A stretch of 64,000 nucleotides of DNA from Clostridia bacterium (GCA_910575055.1 CAJTDC010000017.1:1-64000); one strand, 5' to 3'. Positions 24,346 to 35,118 are shown, numbered from the stretch's first letter. The notes: a model not told the origin generated them from the letters alone. Numbers and translations are program-made.

Positions 24346-24633
24346 AAGAAGGGATTTTTCCCTTCTCTCAGTTTGTCAATAAACTTCCATTTACAAATCA
24401 GAAAATTAAATTTTCTAAAAGAGTTTTTGGTCAAGCTTTTTCCAAAAAGCTTGTGGAGTTTGAGGCAAAGCCTCAAGGTTTTAAGGTTTTTCCGCTTCAA
24501 GCGTGTTTTTGAAGGGGATTGGGGGAACTTTTCACAAGTGAAAAAAGTTCCCCCAAAGATCTCAGACTTTTATTAAATCTATAATAAAATTACTTTTTTT
24601 ACAAGCTGAAAGAAGGGATTTTTCCCTTCTCTC
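24346..24633. repeat. Long intergenic repeat (copy A) flanked by a 24-bp direct duplication of a terminator hairpin
   Basis: The sequence AAGAAGGGATTTTTCCCTTC plus TCTC occurs identically at 24346-24369 and 24610-24633. Between them lies the dispersed repeat: AAGCTTTTTCCAAAAAGCTT hairpin, TTTGAGGCAAAGCCTCAA, CAAGCGTGTTTTTGAAGG and a GGGGGAACTTTTC / GAAAAAAGTTCCCCC hairpin (24531-24554). The interval 24,110-24,637 holds no credible gene. The right-hand duplicated hairpin can terminate the minus-strand gene upstream of 24638; how the duplication arose is unknown. Confidence 0.75.
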
Positions 24634-24637
24634 TACA

Positions 24638-25186
24638 TTACAATTTTTCTTTTTCACTTTCCAGTAATTCTAATTTGTTTTTTTCTAGCACATCTACATA
24701 AAAATTCCATACTATTTTTTGACCTTCTTCTGTTACTATCCAATCTCTTGTTTTTTGCAATATACTATGCGGATATTCAAAATATTTTGATTTTTGTTGA
24801 TGATATGTTACTATAGGAGCAACATAATATTTATAAATATTACAATACCCATTTTCTTTTAAATATTTTGAAACAGCTACAATTATGTTACAACTATTAT
24901 TTTCTCTAAACATATCATAATAGTCAATCAGTCCTTGTTCGCTTTTATAAAGTGCTACAAACTGCCAAATATAAATCTGTTGAAATGCTTCTGCCCATAT
25001 TGGTCTATTTTTATTATAATATTTTACCATATATTCGTGAAAATCTGGCAATGTTTCACTACCCAACACTATACTATATGATGAAGGCCATTCTTTTACT
25101 TTTCCTTTTTCTCTTATTTCTTTTTTTAATTTTTGTATCGCTTCCTCCAATTCTTGATACATTTCTACTACAGTCAAATGAAACAC
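24638..25186 (-). CDS. Unknown protein, tandem paralogue 1, about 180 aa
   Basis: Soluble, acidic-aromatic protein. Shared with its neighbour at 25218 are an N-terminal helix (YQELEEAIQKLKKEIREK), YYNKNRPIWAEAFQQIYIWQ, VSKYLKENGYCNIYKYYVAP and a C-terminal WNFYVDVLEKNKLELL. No family recognised. The start is uncertain: GTG 25186 abuts the ribosome site, and TTG 25177 is better spaced; the paralogue also favours TTG. The pair is cotranscribed (32-bp gap). Absence of signal peptide argues for a cytosolic role. Confidence 0.65.
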   Translation of the reverse strand: MFHLTVVEMYQELEEAIQKLKKEIREKGKVKEWPSSYSIVLGSETLPDFHEYMVKYYNKNRPIWAEAFQQIYIWQFVALYKSEQGLIDYYDMFRENNSCNIIVAVSKYLKENGYCNIYKYYVAPIVTYHQQKSKYFEYPHSILQKTRDWIVTEEGQKIVWNFYVDVLEKNKLELLESEKEKL

Positions 25187-25217
25187 CTTCTTCCCAAACT
25201 ACAATACATAGTATTTA

Positions 25218-25805
25218 TTATTGATTTTCTTTCTGTGATACCAACAATATTGATTTATTTTTCATTAAAACATCTACATAAAAATTCCAAGTCATTTCCA
25301 TATTTTCTTCTGCCCATTTTTCTGTTTTTTTCAATATCGGATACATTTCTTCCGGATAATAGTTCATTGGACGATATTTTACTCCATCTGAATATTCTTC
25401 CCATTCCTCTACTGGAATTTCTTCATATTCTACTGCTGGAGCAGCATAATACTCACTAAATTCAGTATATCCATTTTCTTTCAAATATTGTGCAACACGC
25501 ATAATTGTTTTATAATCATTTTCTTCATAAAAATTTTCATAATAAAGTTCTATTCCTTCATAAAATGCCGACCACTGCCACGCATGAATTTGATGAAACG
25601 CCTCTGCCCATATGGGTCTATTTTTATCATAATGTGTTATAATATATTCATTAAAATATCCCAACGCACCAGCGTCACATGCTGTGGGAATTTGTTCATA
25701 ATCTATTTCTTGCTGTTGTTGTTTTAATTTATTAAATTTTTGTATTTCTTCTTCCAATTCTTCAAATGTTTTTACAATATCAACATCAATACTCAAAACA
25801 GCCAC
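25218..25805 (-). CDS. Unknown protein, tandem paralogue 2, about 193 aa
   Basis: Paralogue of the gene at 24638: HYDKNRPIWAEAFHQIHAWQ, VAQYLKENGYTEFSEYYAAP and WNFYVDVLMKNKSILLVSQK align along the whole length. It carries an extra acidic segment (YEEIPVEEWEEYSDGVKYRP) absent from the other copy. GTG 25805 or, with better ribosome-site spacing, TTG 25796 is the start. Function unknown; it lies 19 bp downstream of the PdaA-like gene, so all three may be one operon. Confidence 0.65.
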   Translation of the reverse strand: MAVLSIDVDIVKTFEELEEEIQKFNKLKQQQQEIDYEQIPTACDAGALGYFNEYIITHYDKNRPIWAEAFHQIHAWQWSAFYEGIELYYENFYEENDYKTIMRVAQYLKENGYTEFSEYYAAPAVEYEEIPVEEWEEYSDGVKYRPMNYYPEEMYPILKKTEKWAEENMEMTWNFYVDVLMKNKSILLVSQKENQ

Positions 25806-25823
25806 CTCACTATATACTATTTT

Positions 25824-26699
25824 TTATACTTCTTTTTCTGGCAAATCTTCCAAGCTCATAAATGTATAGCCTTTTTCTCTCAAACTTTTTATAATATCTG
25901 GCAACGCTTCTGTATTTGACTGTGAAACTGCGTGCAAAAGCATAATACTTCCATTATGATAATTATTCATTACCATATCATACGCTGCTTGTTTTCCGGG
26001 CTGTTTATTGACGTCCCAATCCCCATATGCAAAACTCCAGAATATTGTTTTATATCCTTGTAACTGTGTTTGTTCCAAAGAATGTATACTATATACTCCT
26101 TCTGGAGGTCTAAAAAAATGTGGCATATCTTGTCCTGTTATTTCTTTAAAATATTCTGCACAATCATTTATTTCTGATGCAATTTGTTCATCTGTCAATG
26201 TTGTCATATCTGGGTGTGTTACGCTATGATTTCCTACAACATGTCCTTCTGCTACCATTCTTTTTATCAATTCTGTATTATCTCTGATATATGACTTTGT
26301 TACAAAAAATGCCGCTTTTACATCATATTCCTTCAATACATCTAATATTTTTTCACTATATCCATTCTCATATCCTTCATCAAATGTCAAATAAATTGTT
26401 TTTCTTTGTGTATCACCCAAATAATAAGCATCATAGTTATCTATTGCTATATCCTGTTGTGCTGATGGTGGTGTATTTTCTGTATTTCTTTTAAACCACC
26501 ACGATTTTCTATCATAATACCCTACTGCTGGATTATTTTGTTGTGGCTGAGGTGGTGCTTCTACAGGGTCATACTCTGCTTCCGTTTTTTCATTTTCTAT
26601 TATTATGATAGGAGGTTCTGCCACATTTACTACTGGTGTCATTCCTCCCCCTGCCATCAATACTGACATCATATATAATATTGCATTCATATGTAACAT
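25824..26699 (-). CDS. PdaA-like peptidoglycan/polysaccharide deacetylase, 291 aa
   Basis: N-terminal signal/anchor (residues 1-18), a Pro/Glu-rich linker, then a NodB domain (about 100-285): TIYLTFDEGYENGYSEKILD (motif 1), GNHSVTHPDMTTLT (HxxxH, motif 2), FFRPPEGVYS (motif 3) and IMLLHAVSQ (motif 5). The FDEGYENG form, with Asp then Glu, is that of the delta-lactam-forming PdaA branch used in spore cortex. The export signal and order fit an extracytoplasmic enzyme. Sporulation link inferred from the branch. Confidence 0.85.
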   Translation of the reverse strand: MLHMNAILYMMSVLMAGGGMTPVVNVAEPPIIIIENEKTEAEYDPVEAPPQPQQNNPAVGYYDRKSWWFKRNTENTPPSAQQDIAIDNYDAYYLGDTQRKTIYLTFDEGYENGYSEKILDVLKEYDVKAAFFVTKSYIRDNTELIKRMVAEGHVVGNHSVTHPDMTTLTDEQIASEINDCAEYFKEITGQDMPHFFRPPEGVYSIHSLEQTQLQGYKTIFWSFAYGDWDVNKQPGKQAAYDMVMNNYHNGSIMLLHAVSQSNTEALPDIIKSLREKGYTFMSLEDLPEKEV

Positions 26700-26789
26700 A
26701 TCATTCCCTTCCTTTCTTTTTTAAATACTATACTACAAATGTACCACTTTTATTAATATCTATCAACATTATTTTTTGATACAACAAAA

Positions 26790-26812
26790 CCCCCCATTTT
26801 TAAAATGGAGGG
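26790..26812 (-). terminator. Terminator of the glycolytic cluster after eno
   Basis: CCCTCCATTTT / AAAATGGGGGG on the minus strand with a short loop, followed by TTTTG. It lies about 20 bp past the eno stop. Confidence 0.85.
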
Positions 26813-26833
26813 CTTGTATAAAAAACTATATTA

Positions 26834-28177
<1,344 letters not shown>

Positions 28178-28201
28178 TTATTACTTTTATAATGATAGTG
28201 A

Positions 28202-28230
28202 ATAGCTTTTTATTTTACAAAAAGCTATTA
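28202..28230. repeat. 11-bp inverted repeat in the eno leader
   Basis: AATAGCTTTTT (28202-28212) and AAAAAGCTATT (28220-28230) are perfect inverted repeats with a 7-bp spacer. They overlap the downstream edge of the TATAAT (28233-28228) that faces eno, so an operator or a 5' mRNA hairpin are both possible. Confidence 0.6.
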
Positions 28231-28283
28231 TACTATTGTTAACATCACATTGCTTTACTATACCTTCCCCACACCCACCCTTA

Positions 28284-28439
28284 AAAAGATAAACCAGCAC
28301 TGGTTTTTACAATACTCATTACGCTATACTATTGTAACAATTATTGACTTTTACATTAATCATATTGGCACAAGTCCGATGCCCCCAAAGGCGTACAGGT
28401 ATTACCTCCTGACTAGGTTGTACTACGCATTTATCTTTT
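28284..28439. ncRNA. Candidate structured RNA between the DIP1984-like gene and eno
   Basis: A 10-bp perfect closing stem joins AAAAGATAAA (28284-28293) and TTTATCTTTT (28430-28439), enclosing about 136 nt with further hairpins: AAACCAG/CTGGTTT, ACAATA/TATTGT, GGCA/TGCC around CAAGTCCGA, and GCGTA/TACGC with an AGGTATTACCT hairpin inside. The 28340-28430 part is GC-richer than any other intergenic stretch here. Read on the minus strand it ends in a hairpin followed by ATCTTTTT, resembling a terminator, which favours that strand. I cannot match it to a known RNA family. Confidence 0.5.
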
Positions 28440-28450
28440 CTATCCATTTT

Positions 28451-28909
28451 TTAATCTTCTATCAAATCTACTGTCCAATTCAGTCCTTGTAGTTTTGTAT
28501 CCAACTGTCTATACTTTTTAGAAAGTTCATTTATGTTATGTTGCAATGCTTTTACATCGATACATCTCACAAATTTAATTTCTTTGACATTATAACGTTC
28601 TTGACGTATTGTTGCTGCTTCATATATAGAGCGATATATACCAATTTTTGCTTTCAAGTTATCTCTTTGAGCAATAGCATCTGAAATTGTTCCATTTTCA
28701 AAGGGTATGGTATCATTTGTTTTATTTATTTTTTGCACAAGAAATAACAGACGTTTCATATTTTCTTCATATTCTGCAATCAATTCTTCTGGTTCTTCTG
28801 CGGGAATATCTCCCTCCTGCACCATTACATTGCTCGTAATACGATTGAAAAGCTGTGCATTTCTTTTTTGAATTTCTGCTCTCTCAATCAATGCTTCAGC
28901 AAGTTTCAT
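28451..28909 (-). CDS. DIP1984/septicolysin-family protein, 152 aa
   Basis: The start MKLAEALIERAEIQKRNAQL, ITSNVMVQEGDIPAEEPEEL and the tail VKALQHNINELSKKYRQLDT with LQGLNWTVDL are typical of the DIP1984 (septicolysin-like) family, about 150 aa, helical coiled-coil and cytosolic. The molecular role is not established. ATG 28909 was chosen from the family N-terminus and an AGGAAAGGG upstream; a longer frame is unlikely. It is embedded between gpmI and eno in the same orientation. Confidence 0.82.
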   Translation of the reverse strand: MKLAEALIERAEIQKRNAQLFNRITSNVMVQEGDIPAEEPEELIAEYEENMKRLLFLVQKINKTNDTIPFENGTISDAIAQRDNLKAKIGIYRSIYEAATIRQERYNVKEIKFVRCIDVKALQHNINELSKKYRQLDTKLQGLNWTVDLIED

Positions 28910-29018
28910 ATATGACACGCCCTTTCCTGTTCTTTTACAGTATATCTTGGTATATTTTAGCAAACTTTTATTTCATTTTCAACCAAAAATACATATTTTC
29001 ATCAAATATCACAAAATT

Positions 29019-30566
29019 TTATTTACTAATCAATAAACTTTCTCCTGTCATTTCAGCAGGTTTTTTAATATCCATCATATCCAACAATGTTGGTGCAATA
29101 TCAGCTAATTTTCCGCCTTCTCTCAAACCAATGCCATCTGTATAATTTACTAATATAAATGGTACTGGATTTGTTGTATGTGCTGTAAATGGTTCTCCTG
29201 TTGTATAATCCACAAGTTGGTCGCTATTACCGTGGTCTGCACAAATAAACATTTGTCCATTTGTATCAATTAATGCTTTCAACACTCTTTCTAAACAACT
29301 GTCTATTGTTTCGATTGCTTTGATTGCTGCAGAAAGTACCCCTGTATGTCCTACCATATCTGGATTTGCATAATTTATTATAATCAAATCATATTCTTTA
29401 GAATTGATTGCTTTTACTAATCCATCTGTTACAGCTATTGCACTCATTTCTGGCTGCAAATCATATGTTGCTACTTTTGGAGAAGGTACAAGCCATCTAT
29501 CTTCATTTGGATTTGGTTCTTCTACGCCACCATTAAAGAAAAATGTAACGTGTGCATATTTTTCTGTTTCTGCTGTTCTAAGCTGTTTTAATCCCAATGA
29601 TGAAATGTATTCTCCTAATGTATTTGTTAATCTTTGTGGCTTAAATGCTACTAATTTATTTTCTATTGTTACATCATATTCTGTAAAGCACACATACACA
29701 ATATTTTTTGGTGCGTTTACTCTCTCAAATCCATCAAAAGCATCATCACAGAATGTTCTTGTAATTTCTCTTGCTCTATCTGGTCGGAAATTAAAAAATA
29801 TAACAGAGTCTTTCTCTTTTATTGTTCCGATTGCTTTTCCTTCTTCATTTGTAATCACTGTTGGCAGCACAAATTCATCTGTTTTTCCATCTGCATAAGA
29901 TGCTTTGATACATTCTTCTGAACTTGTTGCTGTAACACCTTTTCCTGACACAATGGCATCATATGCTACTTGTACTCTTTCCCAACGTTTATCTCTATCC
30001 ATAGCATAATAACGTCCTGATACTGTGGCAATTTTACCAACGCCTATTTCTCTCATTTTTGCCTCTAATTGTGCCAAATAATCTACACCTGATGATGGTG
30101 GTGTATCTCTACCATCTAAAAAGCAATGTACAAATACCTTTTCCAATCCATTTCTTTTTGCCAGTTGAAGCAAAGCATACAAATGTGTATTATGACTATG
30201 CACACCGCCATCTGAAAGCAATCCAAACAAATGCAATGCACTATCATTTTCTTTACAATTCTCTACTGCTTTGAGCAATTCTTTATTCTCATAAAAATCG
30301 CCATCTTCTATAGCTTTTGTAATTCTTGTTAATTCTTGGTATACAATACGTCCTGCCCCGATATTCAAATGTCCTACTTCTGAATTTCCCATTTGTCCCT
30401 CTGGCAAGCCTACATCAAGTCCACTTGCATATCCTTTTACACAAGGATATTTTTCAACAATTTTATCTATTGTAGGTGTATTTGCTTGTTTTATAGCATT
30501 TCCTTCTGTTTTATCATTGATGCCAAAACCATCTAATATCATCAACACTGTCGTTTTCTTACTCAT
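29019..30566 (-). CDS. gpmI: 2,3-bisphosphoglycerate-independent phosphoglycerate mutase, 515 aa
   Basis: Interconverts 3- and 2-phosphoglycerate through a Mn-bound phosphoserine enzyme. Seen: MILDGFGIND (metal Asp), the nucleophile Ser in GQMGNSEVGHLNIGAGR, HCFLDGRDTPP, NFRPDRAREITR, INYANPDMVGHTG, CADHGNSDQL and TTNPVPFIL. Length normal. The start ATG 30566 follows GGAGG; an upstream frame extension has no ribosome site. Confidence 0.98.
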   Translation of the reverse strand: MSKKTTVLMILDGFGINDKTEGNAIKQANTPTIDKIVEKYPCVKGYASGLDVGLPEGQMGNSEVGHLNIGAGRIVYQELTRITKAIEDGDFYENKELLKAVENCKENDSALHLFGLLSDGGVHSHNTHLYALLQLAKRNGLEKVFVHCFLDGRDTPPSSGVDYLAQLEAKMREIGVGKIATVSGRYYAMDRDKRWERVQVAYDAIVSGKGVTATSSEECIKASYADGKTDEFVLPTVITNEEGKAIGTIKEKDSVIFFNFRPDRAREITRTFCDDAFDGFERVNAPKNIVYVCFTEYDVTIENKLVAFKPQRLTNTLGEYISSLGLKQLRTAETEKYAHVTFFFNGGVEEPNPNEDRWLVPSPKVATYDLQPEMSAIAVTDGLVKAINSKEYDLIIINYANPDMVGHTGVLSAAIKAIETIDSCLERVLKALIDTNGQMFICADHGNSDQLVDYTTGEPFTAHTTNPVPFILVNYTDGIGLREGGKLADIAPTLLDMMDIKKPAEMTGESLLISK

Positions 30567-30672
30567 AATTTCCTCCTTATTTTCAGATGACAAAATCTAA
30601 CTTCTCAATATTACAAAAGTTTTCTCCCTTTTACAATATATCAAAAAATACCTATCTCTAAATTTTTATTGA

Positions 30673-31416
30673 TTAATAATTTACAATACTTGCAAATTCT
30701 TCTTTCAAACTTGCTCCGCCTACTAAGCCACCATCAATATCTGCCATTGCAAATAATTCTGCTGCATTTTTTCCATTTACACTACCGCCATACTGTATAC
30801 GAACTGTTTCTGCTGTTTCTTTTCCATATACTTCTCCTACAACTTGTCTAATTGCACAGCAAACTTCTTGTGCTTGTTCACTTGTTGCAGTTTTGCCTGT
30901 ACCGATTGCCCATATTGGCTCATATGCTATTACTACTTTTTTTACATCATCAGCACTCAAACCATACAATCCTGCTTTTACCTGCATACGCACGATTTCA
31001 ATATTGATACCCATTTCTCTCTGTTGTAATGTTTCTCCACAGCACATAATTGGTACTAAATTATGTTCTAATGCTTTTTTTACTTTTTTATTTACTGTTT
31101 CATCTGTTTCTCCAAAATATTCACGTCTTTCAGAATGTCCTATTACTACATATTTTACGCCCATTTCTGTCAGCATTGCTGGTGCAATTTCTCCTGTATA
31201 TGCTCCACTTTCTTCAAAGTGCATATTTTCTGCTCCAACTGCAATATTGGTTCCTTTTACTGCTTCTACTACTGTAGCAATATCTACTGCTGGTACACAA
31301 AATACTACATCTACTTTATCTGTATTTACTTTGTCTTTTAACAATGCACACAATTCTGCTGCCTGTTTTGGTGTTTTGTTCATTTTCCAGTTCCCTGCAA
31401 CAATTTTCTTTCTCAT
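30673..31416 (-). CDS. tpiA: Triosephosphate isomerase, 247 aa
   Basis: Interconverts dihydroxyacetone phosphate and glyceraldehyde-3-phosphate. Seen: Lys in GNWKMNKTP, His in [11 protein letters not shown], catalytic Glu in [14 protein letters not shown] (followed by loop 6), and the phosphate-binding [11 protein letters not shown] and GGLVGGASL. The length is right from ATG 31416 (nine bases after GAAAGAGGG). Confidence 0.98.
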   Translation of the reverse strand: MRKKIVAGNWKMNKTPKQAAELCALLKDKVNTDKVDVVFCVPAVDIATVVEAVKGTNIAVGAENMHFEESGAYTGEIAPAMLTEMGVKYVVIGHSERREYFGETDETVNKKVKKALEHNLVPIMCCGETLQQREMGINIEIVRMQVKAGLYGLSADDVKKVVIAYEPIWAIGTGKTATSEQAQEVCCAIRQVVGEVYGKETAETVRIQYGGSVNGKNAAELFAMADIDGGLVGGASLKEEFASIVNY

Positions 31417-31440
31417 AATAAAATACCCTCTTTCCTTCAT

Positions 31441-32496
31441 TTATATTATTTTTTTATTTCTCACTTTTACAATGATAAACACTATAGCTAAAACAGCCAA
31501 ACCAACTATACTAATTACTTTCAATCTATACGGTGTAAAAACAAAACGCTTTTTTTGATAAAATGTTTTTATAGCTGTATTTTCTATATTTTGCAACAGT
31601 TCTTCTCCTGTCCAGCCAGCATCAACTGTAATTCTAGGAACTTCCCACATACTTGTATCTCTATTTACCACATAAATATCTGTTGTTAACTGTAAATCAT
31701 ATTCTATATCAGACTGCATTGACAATGCAATATCTTTTCTATAATTTCCATTAGGATATGTCAGCACTTTGACAAGACTTCTTTTTTGCAAATATTTATC
31801 AAGCATTTCTTCGCCTTTTATTACAGAAGAACACACATCTGCATATGTTCTATCTCCTACTGGTTTATGGTCATATGTGTGGTTATATATTTCTACTAAA
31901 CCACTATTTTGCATTTCATTCAGATTTTCCCAGCTCATTCTTTCAATTCCTTCTGGCGAACAAACAAAATCAGTACAAATTAGAGAAGTAATTACAGAAA
32001 TATTTGCTTTCATATTATATTTTTGCAAAATAGGATACACAAGTTCATAATTACTTTTATATCCATCATCTATTGTAATTACAACATATTTTTTGTTCAA
32101 ATGCAGTTCTGGCTGTTTTACACCTTTTTCTTTTTCTATTTTTGACTGCTGCATAATATAATATAATTCGCTTAAAAAAATAGTGGTATACCCCGCCTGC
32201 TGCAACGCTTTTATCTGTTCCTCAAATTCAGCAATATTAACAATGACCCCATTACCAGCCTCAACTTCTCCTGTTTCAAAATGATGATACATCAAAACAG
32301 GTATATAGTCCTCTGGAGCAACACTTTTTTGTTTTGCTTGTTTAAACATATGACATTGTATCATATCTACTTCTTTTTGCTGTTGCAATATTTTCTTTTG
32401 TATTTCTATATTTCTATTTTCCTCTGCAAATGCAGTAAATGAAATATTTGCTGTCACAAAACATATCATAATAGCTACCATTATATATTTTTTCAT
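31441..32496 (-). CDS. Membrane-anchored polysaccharide deacetylase, 351 aa
   Basis: Signal peptide (residues 1-25, cleavage after AFA), NodB domain at 60-310 (VITIDDGYKSNYELVYPILQ, the metal motif EIYNHTYDHKP, LTYPNGNYRK) and a C-terminal membrane anchor (VISIVGLAVLAIVFIIVKV) with a basic end. It should remove acetyl or similar groups from a cell-surface glycan. It ends 25 bp before the tpiA start, within the glycolytic cluster. Its paralogue lies at 32851-33768. Confidence 0.85.
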   Translation of the reverse strand: MKKYIMVAIMICFVTANISFTAFAEENRNIEIQKKILQQQKEVDMIQCHMFKQAKQKSVAPEDYIPVLMYHHFETGEVEAGNGVIVNIAEFEEQIKALQQAGYTTIFLSELYYIMQQSKIEKEKGVKQPELHLNKKYVVITIDDGYKSNYELVYPILQKYNMKANISVITSLICTDFVCSPEGIERMSWENLNEMQNSGLVEIYNHTYDHKPVGDRTYADVCSSVIKGEEMLDKYLQKRSLVKVLTYPNGNYRKDIALSMQSDIEYDLQLTTDIYVVNRDTSMWEVPRITVDAGWTGEELLQNIENTAIKTFYQKKRFVFTPYRLKVISIVGLAVLAIVFIIVKVRNKKII

Positions 32497-32710
32497 AACA
32501 TTTTCCCCTCAGCTATTTATGCTTTTGTCAACTCAATATGAAAATATTACATAATCAAATGTTTTTTCACTTCAAGTGCATTTTTGAAGGGATACAAATA
32601 ATAAACATTTGCTTTATATTCACTAAAATAAAGCCAATACAGCATACAAAAATTTTTATTGTATTTTCCCCTTTTTAAAATTATGAGAAACAACTCATAA
32701 TTTCTATACA

Positions 32711-32827
32711 CTACTTTTTATTTTTTATTTTTGAAACAATAAACAATATCACTATCACAATTAAACCAATAATACTAATTGTCCCCGATACATTATAAAT
32801 CAAATCAAACATAGCTTGTGAGTTCAT
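32711..32827 (-). CDS. 38-aa single-pass membrane peptide, detached anchor of the second deacetylase
   Basis: ATG 32827 follows GGGGAAGG by a few bases. The peptide MNSQAMFDLIYNVSGT... continues into ISIIGLIVIVILFIVSKIKN, which aligns with the C-terminal anchor of the deacetylase at 31441 (ISIVGLAVLAIVFIIVKVRN). It starts 23 bp after the stop of the second deacetylase, which itself lacks an anchor. It thus looks like the anchor split off as a separate gene, or recreated after a nonsense/indel event. Whether the peptide is made is unproven. Confidence 0.6.
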   Translation of the reverse strand: MNSQAMFDLIYNVSGTISIIGLIVIVILFIVSKIKNKK

Positions 32828-32850
32828 AAACACCTTCCCCTTTTACAATG

Positions 32851-33768
32851 TTACTCCTTTTGAAATGTCTTTTGTGCAGTCTGTTCTATCTTTTGTAAAA
32901 GTTGTTCTCCACTCCAGCCAGAATTTACTGTAATTCTTGGTATCTCCAATATACTAGTATCTCTATTGACTACACCACTATTTGTTGTCAACTGTAAATC
33001 ATATCCCATATATGTCCTCATAAGCACTGTCATATTTTTTGTATAACTTCCATTTGGATAGGTTAGTACATTTACTGGGCTTCTGACTTCTAATTCTTTA
33101 TCAAGCATTTCTTCCCCTTTTGTTACAGAAGAACGTACATCTTCATATACTCTATTTTCTACTGGTTTATGGTCATATGTGTGGCTAAATATTTCTATCA
33201 ATCCACTTTGTTGCATTTCATTCAAATTATCCCAACTCATTTTATCAATTTCTTTCTCTGTATAAATATATCCGTGATGTATACGAGATGTTATTACTGA
33301 AATACAAGCTTTCATATTATATTTTTTTAAAAGCGGATACGCAAGTTCATAATTACTTCTATATCCATCATCTATCGTTATTACAATATACTTCCCATTC
33401 ATATGCAGTTCTGGCTGTGTGATACCCATTTCTTTTCCCTCTTGTACTTGTTTCATAACATGATTTAAGTCATTTAAAAAAATGGTGGTATATCCTGCCT
33501 CTGTCAGTGCCTTTAAATGCTGCTCAAATTCTTCTATATTGATATTTGCCCCATCTCCAGCTGGCACTTCTTCTTCTCTAAAATGATGGTACATTAACAC
33601 CGGTATATAATCTTGTTTTGATATTTCACTTTCTTTTGTTTTTTCTTCTGTCTGTTGTTGTACTATATTATTATATTGCACATCATTATTTTCTCTAGCA
33701 AAGACATTGTTTGTCATATTTATTAATGACAACACTATCATCACAGCCATACATACATACTTTTTCAT
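32851..33768 (-). CDS. Secreted polysaccharide deacetylase paralogue without anchor, 305 aa
   Basis: Signal peptide (residues about 1-25, cleavage near VFA), then a NodB domain with VITIDDGYRSNYELAYPLLK, EIFSHTYDHKP and LTYPNGSYTK. Closely related to the gene at 31441 throughout, but stops at QKTFQKE where the paralogue goes on to a membrane anchor. A 38-aa membrane peptide follows. Predicted extracellular; 16 bp downstream of pgk. The interval 32,497-32,710 holds only a fragment of the dispersed repeat (CAAGTGCATTTTTGAAGGG near 32,574). Confidence 0.85.
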   Translation of the reverse strand: MKKYVCMAVMIVLSLINMTNNVFARENNDVQYNNIVQQQTEEKTKESEISKQDYIPVLMYHHFREEEVPAGDGANINIEEFEQHLKALTEAGYTTIFLNDLNHVMKQVQEGKEMGITQPELHMNGKYIVITIDDGYRSNYELAYPLLKKYNMKACISVITSRIHHGYIYTEKEIDKMSWDNLNEMQQSGLIEIFSHTYDHKPVENRVYEDVRSSVTKGEEMLDKELEVRSPVNVLTYPNGSYTKNMTVLMRTYMGYDLQLTTNSGVVNRDTSILEIPRITVNSGWSGEQLLQKIEQTAQKTFQKE

Positions 33769-33784
33769 ATTACTATCCTCTTAA

Positions 33785-34978
33785 TTATTTATCATCTACA
33801 GCTACTACACCTGGCAATTCTTTTCCTTCTAAAAATTCAAGTGATGCTCCGCCGCCTGTTGAAATATGTGTCATTTTACTACCATATCCCAACTGATTTA
33901 CTGCTGCTGCGGAGTCGCCTCCTCCTATAATTGTTGTTGCATCAATTTGTGCTAACGCCTCTGCTACTGCTTGTGTTCCTTTTGCAAAGTTAGCAAATTC
34001 AAATACTCCCATTGGTCCATTCCACACAACTGTTTTTGCATTTTTGATTGCATCTGCAAACAATTCTCTGGATTTTTCTCCTATATCAAGTCCCTGCCAA
34101 TCATCTGGAATTTCTTTTGTTGGTACTGTTTTATATTCTGTATCATTTTTAAATTCTTTTGTAATTACTGTATCTACTGGAATTAAAAATTTTACTCCCT
34201 TTTCTTCTGCTTTTTTCATCATTTCTTTTGCATATTCTACTTTATCTGCTTCCAGCAATGAATTGCCTACTTTTCCGCCTTGTGCTACTGCAAAAGTATA
34301 TGCCATACCACCGCCTATAATCAATGTATCTACTTTTTCTAAAAGATTATTGATAACATTAATTTTATCGGATACTTTTGAACCACCCAATATTGCTACA
34401 AATGGTCTTTCTGGATTATTTACAGCATTGCCCAAGAAATTGATTTCTTTATCCATTAAATAGCCAACAGCAGACTCTTTTACATATTTTGTAACACCTA
34501 CAGTAGAGCAATGTGCTCTATGGCTTGAACCAAATGCGTCATTTACAAATATTTCTGCTAAACTTGCCAGCTCTTGACTAAAATTATCCTCATTCTTTGT
34601 TTCTTCTTTTCTATAACGTGTGTTTTCTAATAATACCACATCGCCATCTTTCATTTCTGCTACAGCTTTTTTTGCATTTTCTCCTACTACTGTATCATCT
34701 TTTGCAAATACTACTTCTTTGCCTAATTTTTCAGAAAGGCGTTTTGCAACAGGTGCAAGTGACAATTCTGGTTTTGGTTCTCCTTTTGGTTTTCCCATAT
34801 GGGAACAAAGTATTACTTTTCCACCATCTTTTATTAATTTTTGAATAGTTGGCAATGCTGCTACTATTCTATTTTCATCTGTAATCACTCCATCTTGCAA
34901 TGGTACATTAAAGTCACATCTTACAAGCACCTTTTTTCCTTTTACTACTAAGTCCTCTACCGATTTTTTGTTCAGCAT
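33785..34978 (-). CDS. pgk: Phosphoglycerate kinase, 397 aa
   Basis: Transfers phosphate from 1,3-bisphosphoglycerate to ADP. Seen: [81 protein letters not shown] and the C-terminal GGGDSAAAV with [16 protein letters not shown]. Length typical. The gene follows cggR; gap, normally between the two, is missing. Confidence 0.98.
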   Translation of the reverse strand: MLNKKSVEDLVVKGKKVLVRCDFNVPLQDGVITDENRIVAALPTIQKLIKDGGKVILCSHMGKPKGEPKPELSLAPVAKRLSEKLGKEVVFAKDDTVVGENAKKAVAEMKDGDVVLLENTRYRKEETKNEDNFSQELASLAEIFVNDAFGSSHRAHCSTVGVTKYVKESAVGYLMDKEINFLGNAVNNPERPFVAILGGSKVSDKINVINNLLEKVDTLIIGGGMAYTFAVAQGGKVGNSLLEADKVEYAKEMMKKAEEKGVKFLIPVDTVITKEFKNDTEYKTVPTKEIPDDWQGLDIGEKSRELFADAIKNAKTVVWNGPMGVFEFANFAKGTQAVAEALAQIDATTIIGGGDSAAAVNQLGYGSKMTHISTGGGASLEFLEGKELPGVVAVDDK

Positions 34979-35118
34979 AATTCTTAATCTCCTTTCCTAC
35001 TCTTTACAGGTTGTATTATTTTTTTATTTATGAAAGTCATGCTTCCGCACACACTCTCCAAAACAGAATTTTTTTTATTCTGTTTTTTTTCACTCCCAAT
35101 TTTTTCACTTCTCTTTTA

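Noticed and set aside
24373-24576. 67-aa plus-strand frame in the intergenic repeat
   Set aside because: It is a translation of the dispersed repeat hairpins, without ribosome site.
24638-25805. Toxin-immunity tandem pair
   Set aside because: Paralogues are both cytosolic-looking, and no toxin or secretion gene is adjacent.
28284-28439. Signal recognition particle RNA or 6S RNA for the structured region
   Set aside because: The GGAA-type tetraloop/receptor domain of SRP RNA and the single long bulged hairpin of 6S RNA are not seen; left as unassigned.
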